The position numbers and the translations under genes were made by a program. Positions 1-9,670 of a stretch of 64,000 nucleotides of DNA are shown here, in pieces. The notes beneath the pieces were generated by a model that was not told the origin of the DNA, searched no databases, and worked only from the letters and a program-made list of their open reading frames with translations. Within the stretch, counting starts at the first letter, position 1; each line of letters starts with the position of its first letter. The stretch is from Campylobacter gracilis (GTDB taxonomy: Bacteria; Campylobacterota; Campylobacteria; Campylobacterales; Campylobacteraceae), in the NCBI RefSeq assembly GCF_001190745.1, contig NZ_CP012196.1, positions 496,001-560,000 on the forward strand, in the 5' to 3' direction.

Positions 1-2
1 TT

Positions 3-866
3 CGCATAAGCGACGATCTTGCACTCGTGCAGACGCTCGATTTTATCACCCCTTTAGTGGACGATCCGTTTGTCTTCGGACAGATCGCGGCGGCAAACTC
101 CCTAAGCGACGTATTTGCGATGGGCGGCGAAGTGATAAACGCCCTAAACATCGTGGGTTTTGATGATTGTCATTTCTCAAACGAAATTCTACGCGAAATT
201 CTGCGCGGCGGCAAAGACAAGATCAAAGAGTGCGGAGGGGCCTTGGTAGGCGGTCACACCATCTCTACTCCCGAAATTTATTACGGACTTAGCGTCACGG
301 GACGAGTGAATCCGCGTAAATTTTGGAGCAATAATACAGCGCGCGAAGGCGACCTGCTGATCCTAACAAAACCCCTCGGCACGGGCATTATCGCTACGGC
401 TATAAAGGCGAAATTTCTTAAATTTGAAGAATTTCGTGACGCGATAGAGAGCATGATTTTGTTAAATTTTTATGCCGTGCGCGCGCTAGCAGGCTTAAAA
501 ATACATGCCGCGACCGACGTAACGGGCTTCGGGCTGCTTGGACACGCCCTTGAGATGATAAACGATAGCGTGAGCTTTAAAATTTATCCTAGCAAAATTC
601 CGCTTCTAAAAAGCGCTCTCAAATGCCTTGATGAAGGACTGATCCCTGCCGGAAGCTATAAAAATTTAAAATTTATCGCGCCTGGTGTCGATTCCGAGCC
701 AGACATAATGCTTTGCGATGCGCAAACCAGCGGCGGACTTCTGCTTGCCGTAGCGGAAAAGGACGCGGCGCGAGCGCTTGCGAATTTAAAAAACGCAGGC
801 TACACTAGTAGCGCTATCATCGGCGAAGTGGTAGCGCGTGCCGAACATAAAATTTATTTAGTTTAA
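3..866 (+). CDS. selD: Selenide, water dikinase (selenophosphate synthase), 5'-truncated by the window edge
   Basis: SelD makes selenophosphate from selenide and ATP, the selenium donor for selenocysteine tRNA and selenouridine. The reading frame is open from base 3, so the N-terminus, with the catalytic Cys/Sec and Lys, lies outside the window. The visible part starts with the SelD core (ALVQTLDFITPLVDDP, then the GQIAAANSLSDVFAMGG nucleotide-binding segment). It continues through GGHTI, TKPLGTG, TDVTGFGLLGH and the C-terminal DAQTSGGLL motif, ending in a normal C-terminus. All these blocks are diagnostic of SelD. The gene reads toward the rRNA operon. Whether the active site is Cys or Sec cannot be seen here. 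Confidence 0.95.
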   Translation, partial: RISDDLALVQTLDFITPLVDDPFVFGQIAAANSLSDVFAMGGEVINALNIVGFDDCHFSNEILREILRGGKDKIKECGGALVGGHTISTPEIYYGLSVTGRVNPRKFWSNNTAREGDLLILTKPLGTGIIATAIKAKFLKFEEFRDAIESMILLNFYAVRALAGLKIHAATDVTGFGLLGHALEMINDSVSFKIYPSKIPLLKSALKCLDEGLIPAGSYKNLKFIAPGVDSEPDIMLCDAQTSGGLLLAVAEKDAARALANLKNAGYTSSAIIGEVVARAEHKIYLV

Positions 867-881
867 AATCTTTCCCATTCA

Positions 882-910
882 GCCCCCTTTAAGCATCACT
901 CTTGTATAAT
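882..910 (+). promoter_or_regulatory. Candidate promoter upstream of the rRNA operon
   Basis: A good extended -10 (TTGTATAAT, with TATAAT at 905-910) lies just after selD and about 450 nt before 16S. It would give a long leader, as is usual for rRNA operons. A second AT-rich candidate (TATAAG) lies near 1162. Position and -10 quality are the only evidence. Confidence 0.4.
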
Positions 911-1292
911 CACAATTCTGTTTCGCACCGAGCCGAACCTGCTTTCTTAACTCTTAAGTCCTAGTAGTTTTAGCCTTTTAGCGAACGCGTTTTTTAAAAT
1001 TTTAACTGTTAAAAACAAATATCTTTAAGTCAATCTTTGAAATCTAAACAAGTGATCGATTGAGCCTATGGATTAGATCCATTAAAGGATTTAAGTTCAT
1101 AAAAACAATGTTACAAACATAATGTTTTTAGATTAAAAACTTCATAATCGTATCTACCTGTATAAGTATAAAGAGTTTAAATCATAGATTAAATTTAAGA
1201 CGCAGAATAAAACCTGAGCCAAACTCTGGTTTTTGATGCTATTCTTAGAAATTTATGATTTGTGAAAAACTTGTTTTTTGCAAATCTTTGTA
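911..1292. other. rRNA operon leader region, no gene
   Basis: This AT-rich stretch between selD and 16S has no credible reading frame. It is most likely the untranslated pre-16S leader, plus possible additional promoters around 1150-1175. Confidence 0.6.
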
Positions 1293-1360
1293 GCTTTAGG
1301 TGGGTACAGGGAGCGAAAGCTCCCGCTCGCAGTAACGGCTTTGCCGTTGCGAGAAGTATA
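1293..1360 (+). repeat. Hairpin element immediately upstream of 16S (copy 1 of 2)
   Basis: The segment starts GCTTTAGGTGGGT, then forms a perfect stem GGGAGC-GAAA-GCTCCC. It then forms a second stem in which CTCGCA pairs with TGCGAG around AACGGC-TTTG-CCGTT. A clearly related segment stands just upstream of 23S at 3572-3640. Its place directly before each mature rRNA 5' end suggests a processing or antitermination element. That role is inferred. Confidence 0.65.
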
Positions 1361-2874
<1,514 letters not shown>

Positions 2875-3002
2875 TAGAGTACAAATAGATATCCTCTCAC
2901 AAGGTATCTATCATAAAGTCTTAGCGCTAGCTTATGCTTAGCTCTAAGCATGCTCAATCGAGCTTGTTTAGGTTTGAGAGATTGACGGAATTTGTAAATT
3001 AC

Positions 3003-3079
3003 GGGCCTATAGCTCAGCTGGTTAGAGTGCACCCCTGATAAGGGTGAGGTCACAAGTTCAAGTCTTGTTAGGCCCACCA
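3003..3079 (+). tRNA. tRNA-Ile (anticodon GAT)
   Basis: A full cloverleaf can be drawn. The acceptor GGGCCTA pairs with TAGGCCC, the D-arm is AGCTCAGCTGGTTAGAG, and the anticodon stem CCCCT/AGGGG holds the loop TGATAA with anticodon GAT. The T-loop is TTCAAGT and the gene encodes its own CCA. It sits in the 16S-23S spacer. No tRNA-Ala accompanies it, unlike the usual Ala-Ile pair in this spacer. Confidence 0.97.
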
Positions 3080-3571
3080 TTTAGATTTAATCAAAATTTC
3101 GAAATTTAGGCGGAATTTTGATTAGGTCTAAATTTCGATCTAAACGTTCTTTAAAGTACCATTGTTAAAGTCACAATCAAGTTTTAATAAAACAATTTTA
3201 CAGGACTTGTTAAAGCTTTGATTATTCGAAGTGATGCCAAGCCTTTAGCTTTTTATGTTATCCAAAGCTAAAAGCTAAGATCAATACACGCTTATAGAGC
3301 TTAACTTACTTTATGAGTTTGATCTCTTTCCGTCTTAATTCGAGTTAATCAAATACTATAGAATAAATTTAACGCTTCGGCTTTAAAGATAGGGCATATT
3401 TAAAAGCTCTTATCCGTAAACTAAATGCCTAGTTAGATCGGTTTTATCTTTAGCAAGGAAGTAATGCGAATTAGAATATATAAATAAAAATAGTCTAAGT
3501 ATTTTTTACGAATCTAATCCTAAATGATTTCTTTTATAGAAATTTTACGGCAACGCCGAAAGCGTTGCTGT
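3080..3571. other. 16S-23S internal transcribed spacer, 3' part
   Basis: No gene and no second tRNA could be found. Near the end is a perfect hairpin (GCAACGC-CGAAA-GCGTTGC, 3550-3568), just before the repeated element that precedes 23S. Confidence 0.6.
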
Positions 3572-3640
3572 GCTTTAGGTGGGTCGAGGGAGCGAAGCTC
3601 CCCGTCGCAAAGAGCGGCTTTGCCGGTCTGCGAAGTAAAA
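3572..3640 (+). repeat. Hairpin element immediately upstream of 23S (copy 2 of 2)
   Basis: It shares the GCTTTAGGTGGGT start and the GGGAGC-GAA-GCTCCC stem with the copy at 1293-1360. A second TCGCA/TGCGA stem around GCGGC-TTT-GCCG follows. The differences are mainly compensating or within loops, so the structure rather than the exact sequence appears to be kept. Confidence 0.65.
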
Positions 3641-4121
3641 AATATATAAAAGGTAAGCTACTAAGAGCGAACGGTGGATGCCTTGGCTAGTAGAGGCGAT
3701 GAAAGACGTGCCAGACTGCGATAAGTCTCGGGGAGCCGTCAAGGGGCTTTGATCCGGGAATTTCTGAATGGGGCAACCCAATACATAGCGATATGTGTTA
3801 CCATTAATGGAGCCAACGCGGGGAACTGAAACATCTAAGTACCCGCAGGAAGAGAAATCAATAGAGATTACGCTAGTAGCGGCGAGCGAACGCGTAAGAG
3901 GGCAAACCACTAGTTTACTAGTGGGGTTGTAGGACCGCAACATAGACTAGGATCTGATAATAGAACAATCTGGAAAGGTTGGGCATAGAGGGTGATACTC
4001 CCGTATATGAAATCACATCCTTACTTAGCGGTATCCTGAGTAGGACGGGACACGTGAAATCCTGTCTGAAGCCGGGTCGACCACGATCCAACCCTAAATA
4101 CTACTACTAGACCGATAGCGT

Positions 4122-4152
<31 letters not shown>

Positions 4153-4213
4153 GGCGGTGAGCCGAGTGAAATAGAACCTGAAACCGTTTGCTTACAATCA
4201 TTCAGAGCACTAT

Positions 4214-4448
4214 GCTATACTCTTTAAAATTAATCCAGCTTGGCTTTTTAGCCCTTTTTTATGAGACTGCGACTGCGGCAGCCAGATCCGGCTAGCCTTG
4301 TCTTGTTTCATAAAAAATCATCTAAAAATCCTGCGCATTTGAAATTTTAAATTTTGATCTGATAAAATTTCATCATAAATGACACAAACAGAGCTTTATG
4401 GTCTAAATTTAGAAGTAACGATTAACGATTAGTTTTAATGAGTATAGC
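4214..4448 (+). other. Intervening sequence 1 in 23S helix 25
   Basis: The conserved helix-25 sequence (TTCAGAGCACTATG ... CAGTGTGATGGACTGCC) is split by about 235 nt. The ends are complementary: GCTATACTC pairs with GAGTATAGC, extended by TTTAAAATTAA against TTAGTTTTAA. This is the classic RNase III-excised IVS design. The inside holds GGCAGCC...GGCTAGCC and no open frame. Helix-25 insertions are known in Helicobacter and some Campylobacter. Confidence 0.85.
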
Positions 4449-4947
4449 AGTGTGATGGACTGCCTTTTGCATAATGAGCCTGCGAGTTGTGGTGTCTGGC
4501 GAGGTTAAGGAAACCCGGAGCCGTAGCGAAAGCGAGTCTTAATAGGGCGATTAGTCAGATGCTGCAGACCCGAAACGATGTGATCTATCCATGAGCAGGT
4601 TGAAGCCGGTGTAAGAGCCGGTGGAGGACCCAACCGACGGCCGTTGAAAAGGCTCCGGATGACTTGTGGATAGGGGTGAAAGGCCAATCAAACATCGTGA
4701 TAGCTGGTTCTCTCCGAAATATATTGAGGTATAGCGTCGTGTAGTAGTTATAAGGGGTAGAGCACTGAATGGGCTAGGGCATACACCAATGTACCAAACC
4801 CTATCAAACTCCGAATACTTATAGCGTAACCACGGCAGTCAGGCGGCGAGTGATAAAATCCGTCGTCAAGAGGGAAACAACCCGGACTAACAGCTAAGGT
4901 CCCCAAATCTCATTTAAGTGGAAAACGATGTGAAGTTACTGAAACAA

Positions 4948-4978
<31 letters not shown>

Positions 4979-5062
4979 TAAAGATAGCGTAATAGCTCAC
5001 TGGTCTAGTGATTTTGCGCGGAAAATATAACGGGGCTAAAATGAGTACCGAAGCTTTAGATA

Positions 5063-5375
5063 GTGTCTATGATTATTTATACCAAGCTTGTCTCTTTGGC
5101 ATCTTTAAATGAGCTTCATTTTTTCTCCTGCGGCAACCTACACGGTTAGCCTTAGTCGAAAAAATATCAGCAACATTTAAATCTGCTCAAAACAAGTGAA
5201 ACGCTTTTTGCGAAAGCAAAAATGTTTCTTTGAAAGATACTTCGCTTCTTGCATTCAAATTTAAATGCAACGTCTTGATCTAAATTTTATAAATTTCAAA
5301 ATTTCTTAGAATTTTAAAATTTAGCAACAAAAGCAAAAAGACAAGCCCAAGTAAAGTATAAATACTCATAGACAC
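5063..5375 (+). other. Intervening sequence 2 in 23S helix 45
   Basis: About 313 nt are inserted at the helix-45 position common in Campylobacter. GTGTCTATGA at 5063 pairs with TCATAGACAC at 5366-5375, and further pairing follows (TATAC with GTATA, AAGCTTGTC with GACAAGC). The inside is AT-rich, includes CTGCGGCAACC...GGTTAGCCTT reminiscent of IVS1, and codes for nothing credible (no S23-type IVS protein). Confidence 0.87.
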
Positions 5376-6010
5376 TGTGGTAGGAGAGCGTTCCAATCAG
5401 CGTCGAAGCCGTACCGGTAAGGAGCGGTGGAGCGGTTGGAAGTGAGCATGCAGGCATGAGTAGCGATAAAATACGTGAGAATCGTATTCGCCGTAAACCC
5501 AAGGTTTCCTACGCGATGCTCGTCATCGTAGGGTTAGTCGGGTCCTAAGCAAAGTCCGAAAGGGGTATGCGATGGAAAATCGGTTAATATTCCGATACCG
5601 ATATCAGTGTGCGACGGAAGGACGCTTAAAGTTAGTGGAGCTAGCGGATGGAAGTGCTAGTCTAAGGAAGTAGGTTGAGTTATAGGCAAATCCGTAACTC
5701 TTTATCCGAGATCTGAAAGGCTTCTGACGCTCTTCGGAGTAGATGAAGAATCCATGATACTATCGAGCCGAGAAAAGTTTCTAAGTTTAGCTGATATCGC
5801 CCGTACCGTAAACCGACACAGGTGGGTGGGATGAGTATTCTAAGGCGCGTGGAAGAACTCTCTTTAAGGAACTCTGCAAAATAGCACCGTATCTTCGGTA
5901 TAAGGTGTGCCTAGCTTCGTTAAGAATTTACTTCGTAAGCGAAGAAGGTTACAACAAAGAGTCCCTCCCGACTGTTTACCATAAACACAGCACTCTGCTA
6001 ACTCGTAAGA

Positions 6011-6041
<31 letters not shown>

Positions 6042-6094
6042 TCGAAGGTTAATTGATGATGTTAGCTTACGCAAAGCATCTGATCGAAGCCCGA

Positions 6095-6147
<53 letters not shown>

Positions 6148-6582
6148 TTAAATACCGACCTGCATGAATGGCGTAACGAGATGGGAGCTGTCTCAAAGAG
6201 GGATCCAGTGAAATTGTAGTGGAGGTGAAAATTCCTCCTACCCGCGGCAAGACGGAAAGACCCCGTGGACCTTTACTATAGCTTGACACTGCTACTTGGA
6301 TAAAGATGCGCAGGATAGGTGGGAGGCTTTGAGTCGTAGATCTCGGTTTACGATGAGCCATTGTTGAGATACCACTCTTCTTTATTCGGGTAGCTAACTA
6401 GCCTAAGTTATCCTTAGGTAGGACAATGTCTGGTGGGTAGTTTGACTGGGGCGGTCGCCTCCCAAAATGTAACGGAGGCTTACAAAGGTTGGCTCAAAGC
6501 GGTTGGAAATCGCTTGCAGAGTATAAAGGCAAAAGCCAGCTTAACTGCGAGACATACACGTCGAGCAGAGACGAAAGTCGGT

Positions 6583-6624
<42 letters not shown>

Positions 6625-6671
6625 AGGATAAAAGGTACCCCGGGGATAACAGGCTGATCTCCCCCAAGAGC

Positions 6672-6727
<56 letters not shown>

Positions 6728-6728
6728 G

Positions 6729-6814
<86 letters not shown>

Positions 6815-7087
6815 TGCCGTGGGCGTAAGAAGATTGAGGAGAGTTGACCCTAGTACGAGAGGACCGGGTTGAACCGACCACTGGTGTACCGGTTGTTCTG
6901 CCAAGAGCACCGCCGGGTAGCTAAGTCGGGATGCGATAAGAGCTGAAAGCATCTAAGCTCGAAGCCGACTCCAAGATGAATCTTCTTTTAAGAGCTCTAG
7001 TAGACTACTAGTTTGATAGGCCGGATGTGTAATGGATGAAAGTCCTTTAGCTGACCGGTACTAATAGCTCGTTTGCTTATCTTTTAA

Positions 7088-7496
7088 GCATTACTTCCTT
7101 GTTAAGGATAAAATTGATTCCTAATTTTTCACTATGCTTCGTTAAACTTCGCTGCAGACTTCGGTCACATACCATACGTATGCTCCCTCGTCTTTGCTCG
7201 TTTGCCTCGCCTAGCAAAAAATTAGTTCTCAATTCGAAATAGTAAATTTTTACTATGCCTTATCAACCTTTGTTTTTATAAAACAAGATCTGACTTTAAC
7301 GATGAACGCAGTGTTAAATAAGAGATTATAAAAGATATCCGTAATCTACGATTAATCCAAGTTAGATTACGAAGTATTTTTGATATGAGGCGAACAGGCA
7401 GGAGCGAGTAAGGCTCGTATACAACAGGGCTAAAGCTCGTAACGTATTCGCAAGATATTTACTATCAAACAATAAGACAATCCCTTATTTAACACT
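7088..7496. other. 23S-5S spacer, no gene
   Basis: The spacer is about 400 nt, long for this position. It includes AT-rich DNA and loosely complementary segments near 7175-7213 and 7385-7420 (both carry gaggc/gcctc and gctcg/cgagc runs). No tRNA or coding frame is evident. Confidence 0.5.
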
Positions 7497-7612
7497 GCCT
7501 GTGGCTATACAGACGAGGAAACGCCTTGCTCCATCTCGAACCAAGAAGCTAAGCTCGTCCTGGCTGATGATACTATCCGTTACTCGGACGGGGAAAGTAG
7601 GTCGCTGCAGGC
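7497..7612 (+). rRNA. rrf: 5S ribosomal RNA
   Basis: The ends pair (GCCTG at 7497 with CAGGC at 7608-7612). The interior carries conserved 5S blocks CTTGCTCCATCTCGAACC, AAGAAGCTAAGC and GGGAAAGTAGGTCGCTGC. Length is about 116 nt. It closes the rRNA operon. Confidence 0.95.
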
Positions 7613-8384
7613 TTTGTTAAAATTCCATAACTTTCCATACAATTTTCAATTTAAATTCTATTCCGGCATCTTTAGTTTATCGCTTCTTTTAGCCAATAAA
7701 TATTGCTTGATAAATTTAAAATTCTATAATATCTTTAGGATTTTAGAACCTTCTGTAAATACAAATTTTAAATCTAGCCCTCCATCAATACAAAATCTCA
7801 AAACTCTGCATTAAATTTGACTTATATTGAGTGAAAAATGATACGGATTGAAATTTTTCTATAATACTTGCTTGTTCGTATCGTTTTTTAATACTATCTG
7901 TTGCGTTTGCTTTTTAACTTCTATGGTGCGATCTTTATTCTAACCTCTCTTAGCCTCATTTATGATTTATACGTTCGTTCGTTTTTAATACATTGCTGCA
8001 CTTTTATATCTAAATTATGAAGCCGCCGGCACTTATAAAGCTTTGTGTATGATTTAAACTAGATGCCAAATAAAGCTTTGGCAAGCATTGTTAATTAATA
8101 TAATGAAACGTCCCATAAGCAGATAAAACCCTATTAAAAATCAAGCCCGTAAAAAGCATGCCACACAAAAGAAGCTTATGAATGCGGCTAAATTTTATGA
8201 AGATTGTTCGTCTAGCTTTGCACGTAAAGCATTCGTGCCTCTCATAACACCAGCATCCCTTCGCCGTATGCGTCTAACATCGCTCGTAAAGCCTCCGTGT
8301 GCGGTAAGGTAGGACTAAATTTCATAAATACCGCCGCTTAGCTTTTTACATGATTTAAATCCAAATCTCGTTTCAATGTTTGCA
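7613..8384. other. Non-coding or decayed region after the rRNA operon
   Basis: Nothing here looks like an intact gene. The one longish frame (7614-7814) begins inside the 5S 3' end and has no conserved character. Short fragments such as GCACGTAAAGCATTCGTGC (8218) and GCTCGTAAAGCCTCCGTGTG (8282) are loosely repeated. Confidence 0.5.
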
Positions 8385-8541
8385 GTATAAATTTAATATA
8401 TCTAGCTTTATCCAAGCTATAAAAAGCATGCTTCAAACCGATAGAGTCGTATAAATTTAATATATCTAGCTTTATCCGTTAGCGGTGGAGCGACTGCCAA
8501 AAAGCAACCCAGTATTAAATTTAATCTATCTAGCTTTATCG
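8385..8541. CRISPR. CRISPR-like vestige: three direct repeats of ~29 nt with 34-35 nt spacers
   Basis: Repeat units lie at 8385-8413, 8449-8477 and 8512-8541. The first two are identical over 29 nt (beginning GTATAAATTTAATATATC and ending AGCTTTATCC). The third has one inserted T, an A-to-C change and a G for the last C. Unit starts are 64 and 63 nt apart. The spacers (8414-8448 and 8478-8511) are unrelated to each other and GC-richer than the repeats. Repeat length, spacer length and a degenerate terminal repeat fit a minimal array. A type III-A effector operon lies 8 kb downstream. Alternative: a chance short tandem repeat in AT-rich relic DNA. Three units are too few to be sure. Confidence 0.42.
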
Positions 8542-8812
8542 CCTATCCGCTTTTTAAGATCAAGCTAAAATTTAACGTATTTATTTAATAAAACGATCGG
8601 AGCAGATAAAATTTCAATATATCTCTTAAATTTTATCTCCCTTTAAGCCCGCTACAAATATAATCCTTACCGTATTGCAAGATAGCGTAATAGCTATATG
8701 GGCGGTATATCCATTCTAAAGCATAGACATGGGATAGGTATGTAAAAGCTCTCAATGCTAATAGAGACGTTTTATTTGGCAATACAAATATCTCAATCTT
8801 AAAGGACTTTTA
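8542..8812. other. AT-rich intergenic region before the comEA-like gene
   Basis: No coding frame is seen. A partly similar stretch (ATTTCAATATATCTC near 8611) could be a further decayed relative of the repeats just upstream, but it is out of register. Confidence 0.35.
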
Positions 8813-9316
8813 ATGAAAAACCTATTTAAATCCGCATTATTTCTATCGCTTCCTGCATTTATGCTAGCAGCCGTAAATTTAAACACCGCAAGCAAAGAGG
8901 AGCTTATGGCGCTTCCCGGTATCGGAGAGGCAAAAGCTCAGGCTATTATAGATTACCGCAAGGATAATAAATTTAAAGATATCGAGGATATCAAAAACAT
9001 TAAAGGCATAGGCGATAAGAGATTTGAGCTTATTAAAGATGATCTTGCCGTAAGCGGCACTACTGATATAAGTGATCTAAAATCCGTAAAGCAAAAAGCA
9101 AGTAAAAAAGCTAAAGATACCGCCAAATCTGCTAAAGCTAAAGCAAATACCAAATCGGAAAAGATGCAAGAGAAAATGGATGATAGCATGGATAAAGCTA
9201 TGAATGAGGATGGTAAAGTAAAAAACTCTACGGCTAAGTTGAAAGACGAAGCTAAAGAAGAGGGATCGTCTAAGGCTTCTGGTAGGAAGGTCAAAAAATC
9301 TAAGAAAGAACAATAA
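8813..9316 (+). CDS. ComEA-like helix-hairpin-helix DNA-binding protein with a long lysine-rich tail
   Basis: The 167-residue product has an N-terminal signal peptide ([20 protein letters not shown]). A ComEA-type double HhH domain follows: [20 protein letters not shown] at about 20-40, then [11 protein letters not shown] at about 62-72. Such periplasmic proteins bind incoming DNA during natural transformation. In Campylobacter the usual protein is only about 80 residues. Here a second half of about 80 residues, rich in Lys, Ala and Ser ([20 protein letters not shown] and similar), is added, possibly for extra DNA or envelope contacts. The ATG has a good upstream AAAGGA. It stands alone between relic regions and is followed by a hairpin terminator. 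Confidence 0.8.
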   Translation: MKNLFKSALFLSLPAFMLAAVNLNTASKEELMALPGIGEAKAQAIIDYRKDNKFKDIEDIKNIKGIGDKRFELIKDDLAVSGTTDISDLKSVKQKASKKAKDTAKSAKAKANTKSEKMQEKMDDSMDKAMNEDGKVKNSTAKLKDEAKEEGSSKASGRKVKKSKKEQ

Positions 9317-9333
9317 GAAAGAATATATAAAAT

Positions 9334-9370
9334 AAAGGGAGGAGCGTAAATCGAGCTTCTCCCTTTGTTT
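9334..9370 (+). terminator. Rho-independent-like terminator after the comEA-like gene
   Basis: AAAGGGAG(G)AGC on the left and CTTCTCCCTTT on the right form a stem around CGTAAATCG. It is followed by GTTT, and lies 18 nt after the stop codon. Confidence 0.6.
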
Positions 9371-9637
9371 ATGAAATTTAATAAACTTTTTATAGTTGTA
9401 TTCTTTTCTAATCATTTCTATTGCAAATTTTATAAACTTTATAGCCCCTTCTCTCTTATATAAATTCTATAAATTCCGTGTGCTTTGAAATTTTAACTTT
9501 TGTACTTTTTTCGGCTTTGATTTTGTTTTATTTTGTGTTTGATTTATTAGGTTTTAATTATAGGGTCTTTATAACAAGTCCTGCCATATCAACAAAAAGA
9601 AAGCAAAAGGAGAGGTTAAAAGATATAATCGATTAAG

Positions 9638-9664
9638 TGGTGGTTAGAGGCAGAATCGAACTGC
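9638..9664 (-). other. tRNA 3'-end-like fragment, candidate attachment site
   Basis: On the minus strand this reads as a tRNA T-arm (GCAG-TTCGATT-CTGC), then CTCTAAC and a terminal CCACCA. The rest of the tRNA is absent. Three bases beyond it a phage-type gene begins abruptly in mid-protein at 9671. A lone tRNA 3' end at the edge of mobile DNA is the usual footprint of integrase-mediated insertion. I could not find the matching tRNA gene or second copy in this window. Confidence 0.4.
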
Positions 9665-9670
9665 GCTTAA

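Noticed and set aside
3575-3943. 122-codon minus-strand frame at the 5' end of 23S
   Set aside because: Antisense to rRNA and the hairpin element. No protein character.
7614-7814. 66-codon frame right after 5S
   Set aside because: Begins at the 5S end, has no ribosome-binding site, and its composition follows AT-rich DNA.
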